Assembly (NCBI GenBank): GCA_964574635.1
Contig: CAZNOG010000008.1
Location: 88,831 to 152,830 of the forward strand
Direction: 5' to 3'
DNA from: CAZNOG01 sp964574635
GTDB lineage: Bacteria > Bacteroidota > Bacteroidia > Flavobacteriales_D > Cryomorphaceae
DNA: 64,000 nt
The translations under genes and the position numbers were made by a program. The notes under the pieces are model-generated. The model saw nothing but the letters and a program-made list of their open reading frames with translations, had not been told where the DNA came from and did no database searches. Positions 1 to 8,092 of the stretch are shown piece by piece; within the stretch, counting starts at the first letter, position 1; each line of letters begins with the position of its first letter.

Positions 1-455
1 CCGAATCGGATGAATGCTTGGGGCTTCACCGTGTGTCCGGCGTACACCGCCAAGGTGTATAGCGATTCCAACAGGTGCACCTGATTTCGCAAAACCAACA
101 TGATTTCCGCGTCGGGATAGGCGTGTTTCAACCTCCGGGCATTGCGCGTGCGGTTTCCCGAGCTGAGGTAGAGGGATTGGCCCGTGAACAGTTCGTTGGA
201 CAGGAGGATGTTTCCTTCTTTTTCGGGTTGGGGCAACGACTCGGGATCGCCCTGGCCGTAGAGCGTCTCGTCGAGGTAGAGGAGGTTTTGGAAAGCGGGG
301 GAGTATTGAGTGGTTTCCACACCGAAAAAACGGAAGTCCCGGATGCGGGGAAAAACGCGTTGCTGCAGGAAAGTGCTCGCCGCGCGCGCCATCCCGACGT
401 GGATGACCGTGCGAGGGCCCTCGGAACCGTTTTGTTGATCTCCCGATGAATGCAT
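1..455 (-). CDS. Sulfotransferase-like protein, N-terminal part (runs off the window)
   Basis: Open minus-strand frame with no stop, continuing beyond base 1; about 151 N-terminal residues are present. The ATG at 455-453 is chosen because a TAtcTTTG promoter box lies about 60 bases upstream and the frame then starts well. Residues about 16-30 read TVIHVGMARAASTFLQQ, which resembles the 5'-phosphosulfate-binding loop of PAPS-dependent sulfotransferases (hydrophobic strand, then G-x-x-R/K-x-x-S/T-T). Further on, EIMLVLRNQVHLLESLYTL resembles the 3'-phosphate-binding segment (x-L-R-N/D-P followed by a Ser-containing helix). Such enzymes move sulfate from PAPS to sugars, lipids or proteins; the acceptor cannot be guessed. 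The family call rests on two motifs in a fragment, so it is tentative. Confidence 0.6.
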   Translation of the reverse strand, partial: MHSSGDQQNGSEGPRTVIHVGMARAASTFLQQRVFPRIRDFRFFGVETTQYSPAFQNLLYLDETLYGQGDPESLPQPEKEGNILLSNELFTGQSLYLSSGNRTRNARRLKHAYPDAEIMLVLRNQVHLLESLYTLAVYAGHTVKPQAFIRF

Positions 456-514
456 GCGTTTTGCTTGGTGGTAGTGGGCGGTACACGGAGTGATTCGCCC
501 CCAATCCGAATTTC

Positions 515-522
515 CAAAGATA
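515..522 (-). promoter_or_regulatory. Bacteroidota -7 promoter box (TATCTTTG)
   Basis: On the minus strand the sequence reads TATCTTTG, a perfect match to the phylum consensus TAnnTTTG. It lies about 60 bases upstream of the sulfotransferase-like start codon. A convincing -33 TTG is not seen at the usual distance. Confidence 0.55.
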
Positions 523-622
523 TCGCATTCACGGCAATGGAATCCCGATGGGGGAGAGGTCGCCCGGTGATTGTCCCAAAGGAATCGGCGATGGGATTTG
601 CACGGGAACTCGCCGATGGACG

Positions 623-640
623 CCACACCCACAAAAACCC
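623..640. repeat. Short intergenic repeat, 18-mer copy 1
   Basis: CCACACCCACAAAAACCC occurs here and again, identically, at 56001-56018. A 15-base version is found inverted at 62409-62423 and a 12-base version inverted at 50783-50794. All four lie between genes, close to the 3' ends of coding regions. The function is unknown. Confidence 0.5.
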
Positions 641-653
641 AAAAACCAATCCA

Positions 654-1037
654 TTACGGCTTCACGGGGTGTAGAAAACTTTTGACTGTCCTTATTTCGA
701 AGCCTTTATGGCCCTTGAATTTGTACACGTCGCAAAACGCGAATTCCGCGCCGCCTGTGGTGGTGATGCGGCCGTGCACGGCCGCGTCGGTGCCGTGGGT
801 GATGATGCTTTCGATCTCGATTCGGCCGGCGTTGCGGATGGGGTGTTCCCGTAGGCCCTCCATGATTTCCGAACCGCCGAACTCTTCTTGCCCATCCACC
901 AGTCGCCAAATGGTTTTGTCGTAAATAGACCGGGAGATGAATTCCCGATCATCGTTTGCGATGGCGGCTATAAAGTCTTTCAAAAACAGCTTCTTGGGTG
1001 AGTTTCCGCAATCTTTGGGTGCGATGATTTCCGCCAT
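654..1037 (-). CDS. NTF2/SnoaL-like small protein
   Basis: A 127-residue protein of the size and pattern of the SnoaL-like/NTF2 fold: an N-terminal helix pair (DFIAAIANDDREFISRSI) followed by strands, including GRITTTGGAEFAFCDVYKF and a C-terminal FEIRTVKSFLHPV. In such proteins a curved sheet forms a pocket; members include ketosteroid-isomerase-like enzymes and many domains of unknown role. It has no signal peptide, so it should be cytoplasmic. It lies 49 bases downstream of murA on the same strand and is probably the last gene of the DUF4290-murA transcript. A link to cell-wall synthesis would be inference from position alone. Confidence 0.65.
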   Translation of the reverse strand: MAEIIAPKDCGNSPKKLFLKDFIAAIANDDREFISRSIYDKTIWRLVDGQEEFGGSEIMEGLREHPIRNAGRIEIESIITHGTDAAVHGRITTTGGAEFAFCDVYKFKGHKGFEIRTVKSFLHPVKP

Positions 1038-1086
1038 TTGCCGGGGTGATTTAATACGGGACGAACCGAACGATTCGGCGTGTTTC

Positions 1087-2394
1087 TTACGGTATGCGCT
1101 TGATTTCGGCGCCGATGGCGTTCAGTCTGGTGTCGATGTTTTGGTAGCCTCGGTCGATTTGCTCGATGTTGTGGATGGTGCTGACTCCTTCGGCGCTGAG
1201 GGCGGCGATGAGCAGGGATACCCCTGCGCGGATGTCGGGCGAAGTCATGGAAATGCCTCGCAACGGCACTTGGCGATCGAGCCCGATGACGGTGGCGCGG
1301 TGCGGATCGCAGAGGATGATCTGCGCGCCCATGTCGATGAGTTTATCGACGAAAAACAATCGGCTTTCGAACATTTTTTGGTGAACCAATACCGCTCCCT
1401 TGGCTTGGGTGGCCACCACGAGGATGATGCTCAGCAAGTCGGGGGTGAATCCCGGCCAGGGGTGGTCGGAAATGGTCATGATGGAGCCGTCGATGTAGCT
1501 GTCGATGGTGTATCGGTCTTGGGCGGGGATGTGGATGTCGTCGCCCGTTCTTTCCATGTGAATGCCGAGGCGGCGGAAGGTGTCGGGGATGATGCCCAGC
1601 ATGTCGTAACCCACGTTTCGGATGGTGATATCCGACTGGGTCATGGCGGCCATGCCGATGAAGCTGCCCACCTCGATCATGTCGGGCAATACGCGGTGCT
1701 TGCAGCCTCCGAGGCGATCGACGCCGGTAATTTTGATGAGGTTGCTGCCCGCGCCGGAAATTTTTGCGCCCATGGAATTGAGCATCTTGCACAGCTGGGT
1801 GATGTACGGTTCGCAGGCGGCGTTGTAGATGGTGGTTTCGCCTTTGGCCATGGTGGCCGCCATGATGATGTTGGCGGTACCCGTCACCGACGGCTCGTCG
1901 AGGTGCATGTACGTTCCGCGGAGGTTTCCCGCTTCCACGGTGTAGAAGTTGTCTTCGGCGCGGTAGTCGAAAATGGCGCCGAGCTTTTGGAATCCGATGA
2001 AGTGGGTGTCGAGACGTCGTCGGCCTATTTTGTCGCCGCCCGGTTTGGGGATGTACCCTTTTCCGAAACGCGCGAGCAAGGGGCCTACGATCATGACCGA
2101 TCCCCGCAAAGCGCTGCCTTTGCGTTTGAATTCGTCGGTGAGCAGAAATTCTACGTCGATGTTTTTTGCGGTGAACGCGTAGCGTTCCGGGCCGAGTTTT
2201 TCCACTTCCACACCGAGCGATTTCAACAAATCGATCAATTTGTTGACGTCGATGATGTCAGGCACATTGTCCACCTCCACGCGCTCTTCGGTGAGCAGGG
2301 TGGCGCAGAGGATTTGCAGTATTTCGTTCTTGGCCCCTTGGGGGTGCAAGTCGCCTTTCAACTTTTTGCCCCCGACGATTTCGAATGAACCCAT
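1087..2394 (-). CDS. murA: UDP-N-acetylglucosamine 1-carboxyvinyltransferase MurA
   Basis: 435 residues, the normal length for MurA. It catalyses the first committed step of peptidoglycan synthesis in the cytoplasm, transferring enolpyruvate from PEP to UDP-GlcNAc. Recognised by the N-terminal GGKKLKGDLHPQGAKNEILQ (the Lys-Asn substrate pair), LRGSVMIVGPLLARFGKG and the C-terminal DIRAGVSLLIAALSAEG. The catalytic loop that in most bacteria reads GGCAIG here reads GGDKIG, so position 121 is Asp instead of Cys. That substitution is known to give fosfomycin-insensitive MurA in mycobacteria and chlamydiae. The start codon overlaps the stop of the upstream DUF4290 gene by one base, which suggests coupled translation. 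Confidence 0.96.
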   Translation of the reverse strand: MGSFEIVGGKKLKGDLHPQGAKNEILQILCATLLTEERVEVDNVPDIIDVNKLIDLLKSLGVEVEKLGPERYAFTAKNIDVEFLLTDEFKRKGSALRGSVMIVGPLLARFGKGYIPKPGGDKIGRRRLDTHFIGFQKLGAIFDYRAEDNFYTVEAGNLRGTYMHLDEPSVTGTANIIMAATMAKGETTIYNAACEPYITQLCKMLNSMGAKISGAGSNLIKITGVDRLGGCKHRVLPDMIEVGSFIGMAAMTQSDITIRNVGYDMLGIIPDTFRRLGIHMERTGDDIHIPAQDRYTIDSYIDGSIMTISDHPWPGFTPDLLSIILVVATQAKGAVLVHQKMFESRLFFVDKLIDMGAQIILCDPHRATVIGLDRQVPLRGISMTSPDIRAGVSLLIAALSAEGVSTIHNIEQIDRGYQNIDTRLNAIGAEIKRIP

Positions 2395-3041
2395 TAGTAT
2401 TTCTTTTTGCGCTTGCGTCCGGTTTTCTTTCTCGAGCGGTTTTTGTTTTGACTTTTATTCATCTGGTTCACGCCCATCTGCCTTACCACGTCCCGCGTGT
2501 CGTCCAGGTCTTCTTCCGGGTTTTCGATTTGTAGCGCGCCTTTGGACAGTTTTTTCAAGTCGGCGGCGATTACCTCGTCTTTTACCGTGTTTTGCGCCCA
2601 CACCACGTAGGTGCGTTTCATGAGGTTGGCCACGCTCACCGCGGCTTTTTTACGCTCTTCTTCGTCTTTGATGGCGGCGGCTTCATCCACCACTCGCTCG
2701 ATAATGCGCCCGTAATGCCCGAAGGTGATGTTGTTCTTCGGATAATCCATGCGGCGCGGTTTGGTTTGAAAACTCTCCTTGGTCGGCTTTTCGTAGGGCG
2801 AATCCACGTCGAGTTTAAAGTCGGACATCACGTGAAGTTGATCCCACAATTTGTGGTTGTAGTCTTCCACGTCGCGCAACTGCGGAAAGAGGTTGGCCAT
2901 GATTTTGATGATCGCGCGGGCGCATCGGTTTCGCTCCTCGCGGTCTTCGATGCCCACGCAGTGCTCGATCATTTGATGTATGCTGCGACCGTATTCCGGA
3001 ATAATCAAATCCGGTCGGGTGCTGTTGTATGTCAATTTCAT
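2394..3041 (-). CDS. DUF4290 family protein
   Basis: 215 residues matching the Bacteroidota family DUF4290, which commonly sits directly upstream of murA. The N-terminal part has the family pattern (EYGRSIHQMIEHCVGIEDRE, then a helical FPQLRDVEDYNHKLWDQLH). The last ~35 residues are strongly basic and disordered, ending in a Lys/Arg run (KNRSRKKTGRKRKKKY), which could bind nucleic acid or ribosomes. There is no signal peptide or membrane segment. The biochemical function is not known. A TATATTTG box about 100 bases upstream probably drives the whole DUF4290-murA-NTF2 operon. Confidence 0.85.
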   Translation of the reverse strand: MKLTYNSTRPDLIIPEYGRSIHQMIEHCVGIEDREERNRCARAIIKIMANLFPQLRDVEDYNHKLWDQLHVMSDFKLDVDSPYEKPTKESFQTKPRRMDYPKNNITFGHYGRIIERVVDEAAAIKDEEERKKAAVSVANLMKRTYVVWAQNTVKDEVIAADLKKLSKGALQIENPEEDLDDTRDVVRQMGVNQMNKSQNKNRSRKKTGRKRKKKY

Positions 3042-3138
3042 AGGATTGTGTTTGGTCAGATCATCCGGGGGAACGGTAAGGTTGGGTGACTTCGATCAAG
3101 TCGGTGCGCAACATCGGTTGCGTCAGGCCCCCGGGTCA

Positions 3139-3146
3139 CAAATATA
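3139..3146 (-). promoter_or_regulatory. -7 promoter box (TATATTTG) for the DUF4290-murA operon
   Basis: Minus-strand TATATTTG, a perfect TAnnTTTG match, about 98 bases upstream of the DUF4290 start. No clear -33 TTG is visible. Confidence 0.6.
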
Positions 3147-3193
3147 GGATTTTTGATTTTGGACTTTGTGGGTGTGACTTCAATCGCCGGCGC

Positions 3194-5578
3194 TTAAAAT
3201 TTGAATATCAATCCCGCACTGGGCAAGATCGGCAATTGGTCCACGCGATTGCCCGTCAGTCGATCGAGGTAGAAGATGTTTTGACGGTCGTACAAGTTGG
3301 TGACGCTCACGCTCGCCTCCAAGGAGGAATGCTCGCTGAATCGGAAAGTGCGCTTCACCGTCACGTCGAAACGGTGGTAGTCGGGCAATCGGCCTTCATT
3401 GAGGGGGCCGTACTGCACGTCGGGTTCCGAGGCGTTGGTTTCCGTGATGTCGGTGTTGAAACCGTCGCCGAGGTTTTCTCCGAGGTAGTACCCTTGGGAT
3501 TGGGTGAAGGGGAATCCGCTTCCGTAGTTCCACCGCCCGTTTACCTCCCAATCGAGGTTTTTGCCGAAGCGGTACGACGCCAAGAGGTTTACGTTGTGGC
3601 GGCGGTCGAAGATGGGGTAGTAGGTGCGCAGGCCGTCCCATCGATCCACTTTCGACAAGGAGTACACGGCCCAGATGTACACTTTCCGCGATTCGTAACT
3701 CGCCGTGAAGTCCAGCCCCATGGCCTCGCCGTCTTCGACGATGAAGTCGTTTTTGAGCATGGGGGAAATGTTGGGGTCGCGATTGTCCGAACGGTACAGC
3801 TTGTTGCGGTTCATATTGGTCAATTGGAAGAACCGCTTGTAATAGGCTTCCACGTTGAAAGACAGGTATTCGTTGAAGTCGTATTCGGTTCCCACGATGA
3901 GGTGTCCCGCTTTTTGGAGCGGGTCATCCACGGTTCGGGTCTTCCCCCACCCATTCACGAAGGTGTTCTGCAAATCTTCGGGTCCCACCAAAAAGCCGTA
4001 GAACAGGTTGACCACGTCCCGGTCGGAATTGGCGGAAATGAGGTTTTGGGAATACAAGCCACCCGCAAATTTAAAACGCAGGGTTTCGGTGAGGTTGTAT
4101 TTCGCGGCGAGGCGCGGCTCGGGTTGCAGTGTGCGGATGGAACCGTAGTACTGCAACCGCAGACCCATGTCGAGAATGAGGTCGTTGAGTTTCCACTTGT
4201 ACGTACCGAATCCCACCAGCTCGGTGTTGGTGCCGGTGTTGTCGATCTGCAGTCCGATGGGGTTGAAAAACGACAATTCGGTTCGGAAGTTCGTGATGTC
4301 GATGCCGTACTTCAATTCGTCTTCGCCGAAGAAGTACTTGAAATTCATGAAAATGTTGAAGCTGTTTACGCCGCTCGTCCGAGGCTGAAGATTCACGGTT
4401 TCTTCACCCGTGTCGGCGGCTGTAGGACCCGCCGACGTTTCTTCCAGAAGCGTGATGTCGTAATTGCTCAGGTTGAACCCCCCTTCCATGAGTGCGGAAG
4501 AATTTTCGGGGGTCAATACGAAGTTCAATCCGGTACCGAAGGAATTCCACTCGAGCTGTGAATTGCTTTGGAAGTTCACGCGGTCTTGGAAGTTGAATCC
4601 GAAGACGTTGAATTTGCTTCCCGTGGTCGTGGCGAAGGACACTTTGCCGTAGAGATCGGTAAACGCGAAGGGCAGTCCGTCTTCATCGACGTACCCGTAG
4701 AGCATTTTGGATGTTTCGTCCAAGTAGGAGTGTCGCGCCGACAGCACGTAGGAGATCGAAGAGTTCCCTTCGTTCGTCTGTTTGATCAACGGACCTTCGA
4801 TCATGGCGTTAGCCGCGAAGCTGTTGATTCCCACATTTCCCGATACCCGTCTTTTGTTTCCGTCCCGGGTGCGGATGTCCATCACCGAGGAGATGCGGCC
4901 CCCGTACTCGGCGCCGAATCCACCGGTGTAGATGTCGGCGTTGCGCAAGATTTCCGTGTCGAAAACCGAGAACAGCCCGATGCTGTGGAAGGGGTTGTAG
5001 ATGGTCATGCCGTCCAGCAGCACCTTGTTCTGAATGGGCGATCCACCGCGGATGTACAACTGCCCTCCTTGGTCGCCGGTGAATACCACTCCCGGCAATA
5101 CCTGCAGGTACTGGGCCAAGTCCGGGCTGCCGCCCACGGAAGGGATCTGTTTGATTTCTTTCGGTGTGGCTTTGGTGACCGACATCGTTACGTTGTTCTG
5201 TCGCTCCTGCCTTTCGGCGGAGACTTCCACGGCCTGGATGTTCACGCTCGCGCTCTTGAGAAAGAGTTTCAAATTTTGGACTTTCCCCTTTTCCACGGTC
5301 ACGGGCCTTTCCAAAGTTTCGTAGCCCAGATAGCTCACCATCAGCGTGTACTCTCCTTCCGGCACGTTGTTGATGGAAAAGTATCCATTCACATCGGTGG
5401 GCGCGCCGTAAGTCGTTCCTTCCAGGTAGACGTTGGTGAAGATCACCGCCTCGCCGGTGGCTTCTTCGTAAACGAATCCTTTGATATCGCCTTGTGCCCA
5501 AGCACAATCGAATGCCAAAATCGCCAATAAGGTAGAGCAGAGTGCCGTGAGGTGTGCTTTCAAATTCTGTCGAATCAC
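3194..5578 (-). CDS. TonB-dependent outer-membrane receptor with CarboxypepD_reg-like domain
   Basis: 794 residues. A signal peptide (about 1-29, ending FDCAWAQ) is followed by a carboxypeptidase-regulatory-like beta domain (about 30-115, GFVYEEATGEAVIFTNVYL). Next comes a plug domain (about 120-235, with QYLQVLPGVVFTGDQGGQLY and YIRGGSPIQNKVLLDGM), then a ~550-residue beta-barrel ending in an aromatic residue (SAGLIFKF), as expected for outer-membrane barrel assembly. Such receptors import a ligand through the outer membrane using the TonB-ExbBD energy system. No SusD partner is adjacent and the ligand cannot be deduced. It is probably monocistronic: 152 bases separate it from DUF4290, and holA lies 120 bases upstream. 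Confidence 0.93.
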   Translation of the reverse strand: MIRQNLKAHLTALCSTLLAILAFDCAWAQGDIKGFVYEEATGEAVIFTNVYLEGTTYGAPTDVNGYFSINNVPEGEYTLMVSYLGYETLERPVTVEKGKVQNLKLFLKSASVNIQAVEVSAERQERQNNVTMSVTKATPKEIKQIPSVGGSPDLAQYLQVLPGVVFTGDQGGQLYIRGGSPIQNKVLLDGMTIYNPFHSIGLFSVFDTEILRNADIYTGGFGAEYGGRISSVMDIRTRDGNKRRVSGNVGINSFAANAMIEGPLIKQTNEGNSSISYVLSARHSYLDETSKMLYGYVDEDGLPFAFTDLYGKVSFATTTGSKFNVFGFNFQDRVNFQSNSQLEWNSFGTGLNFVLTPENSSALMEGGFNLSNYDITLLEETSAGPTAADTGEETVNLQPRTSGVNSFNIFMNFKYFFGEDELKYGIDITNFRTELSFFNPIGLQIDNTGTNTELVGFGTYKWKLNDLILDMGLRLQYYGSIRTLQPEPRLAAKYNLTETLRFKFAGGLYSQNLISANSDRDVVNLFYGFLVGPEDLQNTFVNGWGKTRTVDDPLQKAGHLIVGTEYDFNEYLSFNVEAYYKRFFQLTNMNRNKLYRSDNRDPNISPMLKNDFIVEDGEAMGLDFTASYESRKVYIWAVYSLSKVDRWDGLRTYYPIFDRRHNVNLLASYRFGKNLDWEVNGRWNYGSGFPFTQSQGYYLGENLGDGFNTDITETNASEPDVQYGPLNEGRLPDYHRFDVTVKRTFRFSEHSSLEASVSVTNLYDRQNIFYLDRLTGNRVDQLPILPSAGLIFKF

Positions 5579-5699
5579 GTTTCGGTGTTTAGGTGGGGTA
5601 AAAAGGGCGCTAATTTACGCATTCCCGGGAGTGGAAAGTTCGAGGTGCGGCAGGGTGCGTTTCGTGGGTTTCAAAGAGTACCTCACTCTTCGGAGCGAC

Positions 5700-6707
5700 T
5701 CAAGTGCGTACGATCCTCGCCACCATTTCTCGCATCAGAGGAGCGTGCTGCGCGGAGGTCGATCCCACTCCTTTGGATTTCAGGTCGATGTCGTGAAGGA
5801 TTTCGATGATCTTCATCAAGCGCATTTGTGAATGCCCCGCGGCGGCTTTTTTGTACTCCCCGACGAAGTAGGGATGGACGCCCAAGGCAGAGGCCAATTT
5901 CCGATCGTCGGCCCCCTTCAACTCCGATCGCATCAGGATGAGCTTGGAGTAATAATGAAACAGGCGCGATACGATCATGATCACGTGGTGGTCCTTTTCG
6001 TTGTTGGCGAAGTGATTCGCGATCATCATGGCCTTTTCGGTGTCGCCGAGACCCAACGCCTTCTGGAGCTCGAACACGTTGAAATCCTTGGAAATGCCGA
6101 TGTGTTTCTGAACCATTTCCGCGGTGATTTTCCCACCGCCTTCGTTCACCAAATCCAAGCGGTCGAGGGCTTTATTCAGGTTGGTCAAATCGGAGCCGAT
6201 GCTTTCTGCGAGCATCACGGCGGCGCGAGAATCCAAATCCATGTTGCGCTCCTTGCTCCTTTGGGTCAACCACGGGATGATCTTGTTGTCGTAAAGTCGT
6301 GTGCCGTTGTGGTACACACCCGCTTTTTTGAGGCGCTTCGCCAAGGCGGTGGTACCGTTGAGCTTTTTGTCCCGGTAGTTGATCACCAACACGGTCGTCG
6401 GCACGGGGTGGTCGACCAAGGGGAGAAGCGCGTCGAGCTTTCGCGACCACGTTTGCGCCTCTTTGACGATCACCACCCGGCGTTCGGCCAGCATGGGGAA
6501 CTGCTTTACGTGAATGGACAGTTCCGAAGGATCGAGGTCTTTGGCGTAAAGTATGGTTTGGTTGAAATCCCTCTCTTCTACCGCCAAGACGTTCTCCGCG
6601 ATGTACTCGGTCATCACGTCCATGTAATACGTCTCCTCCCCGTCAAAAAAGTAGATGGGTTTGAATTCCCGCTTCTTCAGCGACGCCATGATCTCTTCGA
6701 ACGACAT
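5700..6707 (-). CDS. holA: DNA polymerase III subunit delta HolA
   Basis: 335 residues, typical of HolA. Delta is the wrench of the clamp loader: it opens the beta sliding clamp so that it can be placed on DNA. Visible features are the N-terminal KKREFKPIYFFDGEETYYMD (the family's 'yfl.GeE.yl' opening), an AAA+-like fold without a functional Walker A, and the C-terminal collar helices. The start follows the amn stop by 15 bases on the same strand, so amn and holA are probably co-transcribed. Confidence 0.93.
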   Translation of the reverse strand: MSFEEIMASLKKREFKPIYFFDGEETYYMDVMTEYIAENVLAVEERDFNQTILYAKDLDPSELSIHVKQFPMLAERRVVIVKEAQTWSRKLDALLPLVDHPVPTTVLVINYRDKKLNGTTALAKRLKKAGVYHNGTRLYDNKIIPWLTQRSKERNMDLDSRAAVMLAESIGSDLTNLNKALDRLDLVNEGGGKITAEMVQKHIGISKDFNVFELQKALGLGDTEKAMMIANHFANNEKDHHVIMIVSRLFHYYSKLILMRSELKGADDRKLASALGVHPYFVGEYKKAAAGHSQMRLMKIIEILHDIDLKSKGVGSTSAQHAPLMREMVARIVRT

Positions 6708-6722
6708 ACTATCGTATCCTTA

Positions 6723-7493
6723 TTAGAATTTCAGGTGGCGCACCGAACGTCCGTCGGTGGCGATTTCCTTCATGGCGCCTATTCCCAGTTTGATGTGGGT
6801 GTCGACGTAGTTTTTAGTGACTTCCCTGTCGCTTTCTATCGTTTTCACCCCTTCGGCCACCATGGGTTGGTCGGTCACCAGCAGAAATGCACCCGTGGGG
6901 ATCTTGTTCGCAAACCCAGCGACGAAAATCGTGGCGGTTTCCATATCGATGGCCATGGAACGGGTTTTCCTGAGGTATTTCTTGAAGTCGGTGTCGTGCT
7001 CCCAAACGCGGCGGTTGGTGGTGTACACCGTACCGGTCCAATAGTCGAGCCCCATGTCGCGAATGGTCGACGAAACTGCGCGCTGAAGCATAAACGAAGG
7101 CAGGGCCGGCACCTCGGGCATCATGTAGTCGTGGCTGGTTCCCTCTCCGCGGATGGCGGCGATGGGCAGGATGAAATCACCCACCTTGTTTTTCTTCTTC
7201 AACCCGCCGCACTTGCCCAGAAACAACGCGGCCTTGGGCTGGATGGCGCTCAGAAGATCCATGATGGTCGCCGCGTTGGCGCTCCCCATACCGAAATCGA
7301 TGATGCTCACGTCGTCTTTGTGAGCGCTGGGCATGGCTTTGTCCAATCCCTTGACTTCCACGTTCAAAAATTCCGCGAAACGCTCGACGTAATGCGCGAA
7401 ATTCGTCAACAAAATGTAATCGCCGAACCCGTCGAGGGGAACGCCGGTGTACCTTGGCAACCAGTTTTCAACTATATCCTTTTTTGTTTTCAT
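6723..7493 (-). CDS. amn: AMP nucleosidase, short Bacteroidota type
   Basis: 256 residues of the nucleoside phosphorylase superfamily. The enzyme hydrolyses AMP to adenine and ribose 5-phosphate. Diagnostic segments are DVSIIDFGMGSANAATIMDL, ALFLGKCGGLKKKNKVGDFI (phosphate/base pocket) and SMAIDMETATIFVAGF, which holds the purine/ribose-binding Met-Glu pair. It lacks the ~200-residue N-terminal regulatory domain of the E. coli enzyme, as is usual in this phylum. Adenine released by it could be recycled by the apt gene product at 59.4 kb. It is first in an operon with holA and divergent from the nuclease-like gene that starts at 7508. Confidence 0.88.
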   Translation of the reverse strand: MKTKKDIVENWLPRYTGVPLDGFGDYILLTNFAHYVERFAEFLNVEVKGLDKAMPSAHKDDVSIIDFGMGSANAATIMDLLSAIQPKAALFLGKCGGLKKKNKVGDFILPIAAIRGEGTSHDYMMPEVPALPSFMLQRAVSSTIRDMGLDYWTGTVYTTNRRVWEHDTDFKKYLRKTRSMAIDMETATIFVAGFANKIPTGAFLLVTDQPMVAEGVKTIESDREVTKNYVDTHIKLGIGAMKEIATDGRSVRHLKF

Positions 7494-7494
7494 C

Positions 7495-7502
7495 TATCTT
7501 TG
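7495..7502 (+). promoter_or_regulatory. -7 promoter box (TATCTTTG), very close to the start codon
   Basis: TATCTTTG is a perfect TAnnTTTG match and lies only five bases before the ATG at 7508. Transcription should start about there, so the mRNA is predicted to be leaderless or nearly so. Confidence 0.6.
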
Positions 7503-7507
7503 TTTTG

Positions 7508-7972
7508 ATGCAAGCACTGAATCTGCCGGCGTGGCCTTTTAAGATCGTCAAAGATAAAGGCAAGTATGAGATTTTCGACCCCGTAAGGAGAAAGTATCTG
7601 ACTTTGACCCCTGAAGAATGGGTGAGACAACACGTAGTGCGGTTCTTGATCGACCACCGGGGATTTCCGGCAGGATTGCTTCAAACGGAGCGCCAAGTCA
7701 AACACCACCAGAGGAAAGGCCGGTACGACGCCATGTTTCGCGATCGTCGGGGAAACCCCTTGGTCTTGATAGAGTGCAAGGCTCCCTCCGTACGAATCGA
7801 CGAAACGACATTCGCCCAAATATCCCGTTACAATTCCGCCTTGCAAGTACCTTATTGGATGCTGTCGAACGGCATGGTGCATTTCTTCGGACGGGTAATT
7901 CCGGAGGAGGGCCGATTGGAATACATGGAAGGCATACCCGATTATTCCGAACTTTCGGGCGGAGGTGCGTAG
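7508..7972 (+). CDS. Stand-alone HsdR_N-type PD-(D/E)xK nuclease-like protein
   Basis: 154 residues, matching the type I restriction enzyme R-subunit N-terminal domain family (HSDR_N_2) found as a single-domain protein in Bacteroidota. The core reads KGRYDAMF, then 10-15 residues later LVLIECKAP: Asp followed by Glu-x-Lys, the PD-(D/E)xK nuclease arrangement. There are no helicase or motor domains, and no restriction or modification genes nearby, so it is not a complete restriction system. The start at 7508 is preferred over an in-frame ATG at 7454, because the latter lies upstream of the promoter box and inside the divergent amn gene. The actual substrate is unknown. Confidence 0.8.
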   Translation: MQALNLPAWPFKIVKDKGKYEIFDPVRRKYLTLTPEEWVRQHVVRFLIDHRGFPAGLLQTERQVKHHQRKGRYDAMFRDRRGNPLVLIECKAPSVRIDETTFAQISRYNSALQVPYWMLSNGMVHFFGRVIPEEGRLEYMEGIPDYSELSGGGA

Positions 7973-8026
7973 CCGCTGAAGCCGGAATATCTTTTTTGGA
8001 ATTCACCGAAGTGGCCGATAAATTCG

Positions 8027-8057
8027 TTGTTCCTTCTTTCGCAACACAGTATATTTG
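8027..8057 (+). promoter_or_regulatory. Promoter: TTG - 20 bp - TATATTTG
   Basis: TTG at 8027-8029 and TATATTTG at 8050-8057 with a 20-base spacer, matching both halves of the Bacteroidota promoter. It lies 35 bases upstream of the subtilase start codon. Confidence 0.7.
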
Positions 8058-8092
8058 AGTGACCCAAAAAACCCGAAAACCATCACCGACCC

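Larger units (their letters stand above)
456..653. other. Intergenic region with promoter and hairpin
   Basis: No gene is seen here. It holds a minus-strand promoter for the sulfotransferase-like gene (515-522), an 8-bp perfect inverted repeat (ATCGGCGA at 84-91 of the 500s block, i.e. 584-591, with TCGCCGAT at 610-617), and one copy of the recurring 18-mer at 623-640, just downstream of the NTF2-like gene's stop. The hairpin has no T-tract, so it is not a typical intrinsic terminator. Confidence 0.5.

Noticed and set aside
128..649. Minus-strand frame of 173 codons
   Set aside because: Its Arg/Ser/Pro-rich translation is out of frame with the sulfotransferase-like gene that covers the same DNA and has clear motifs.
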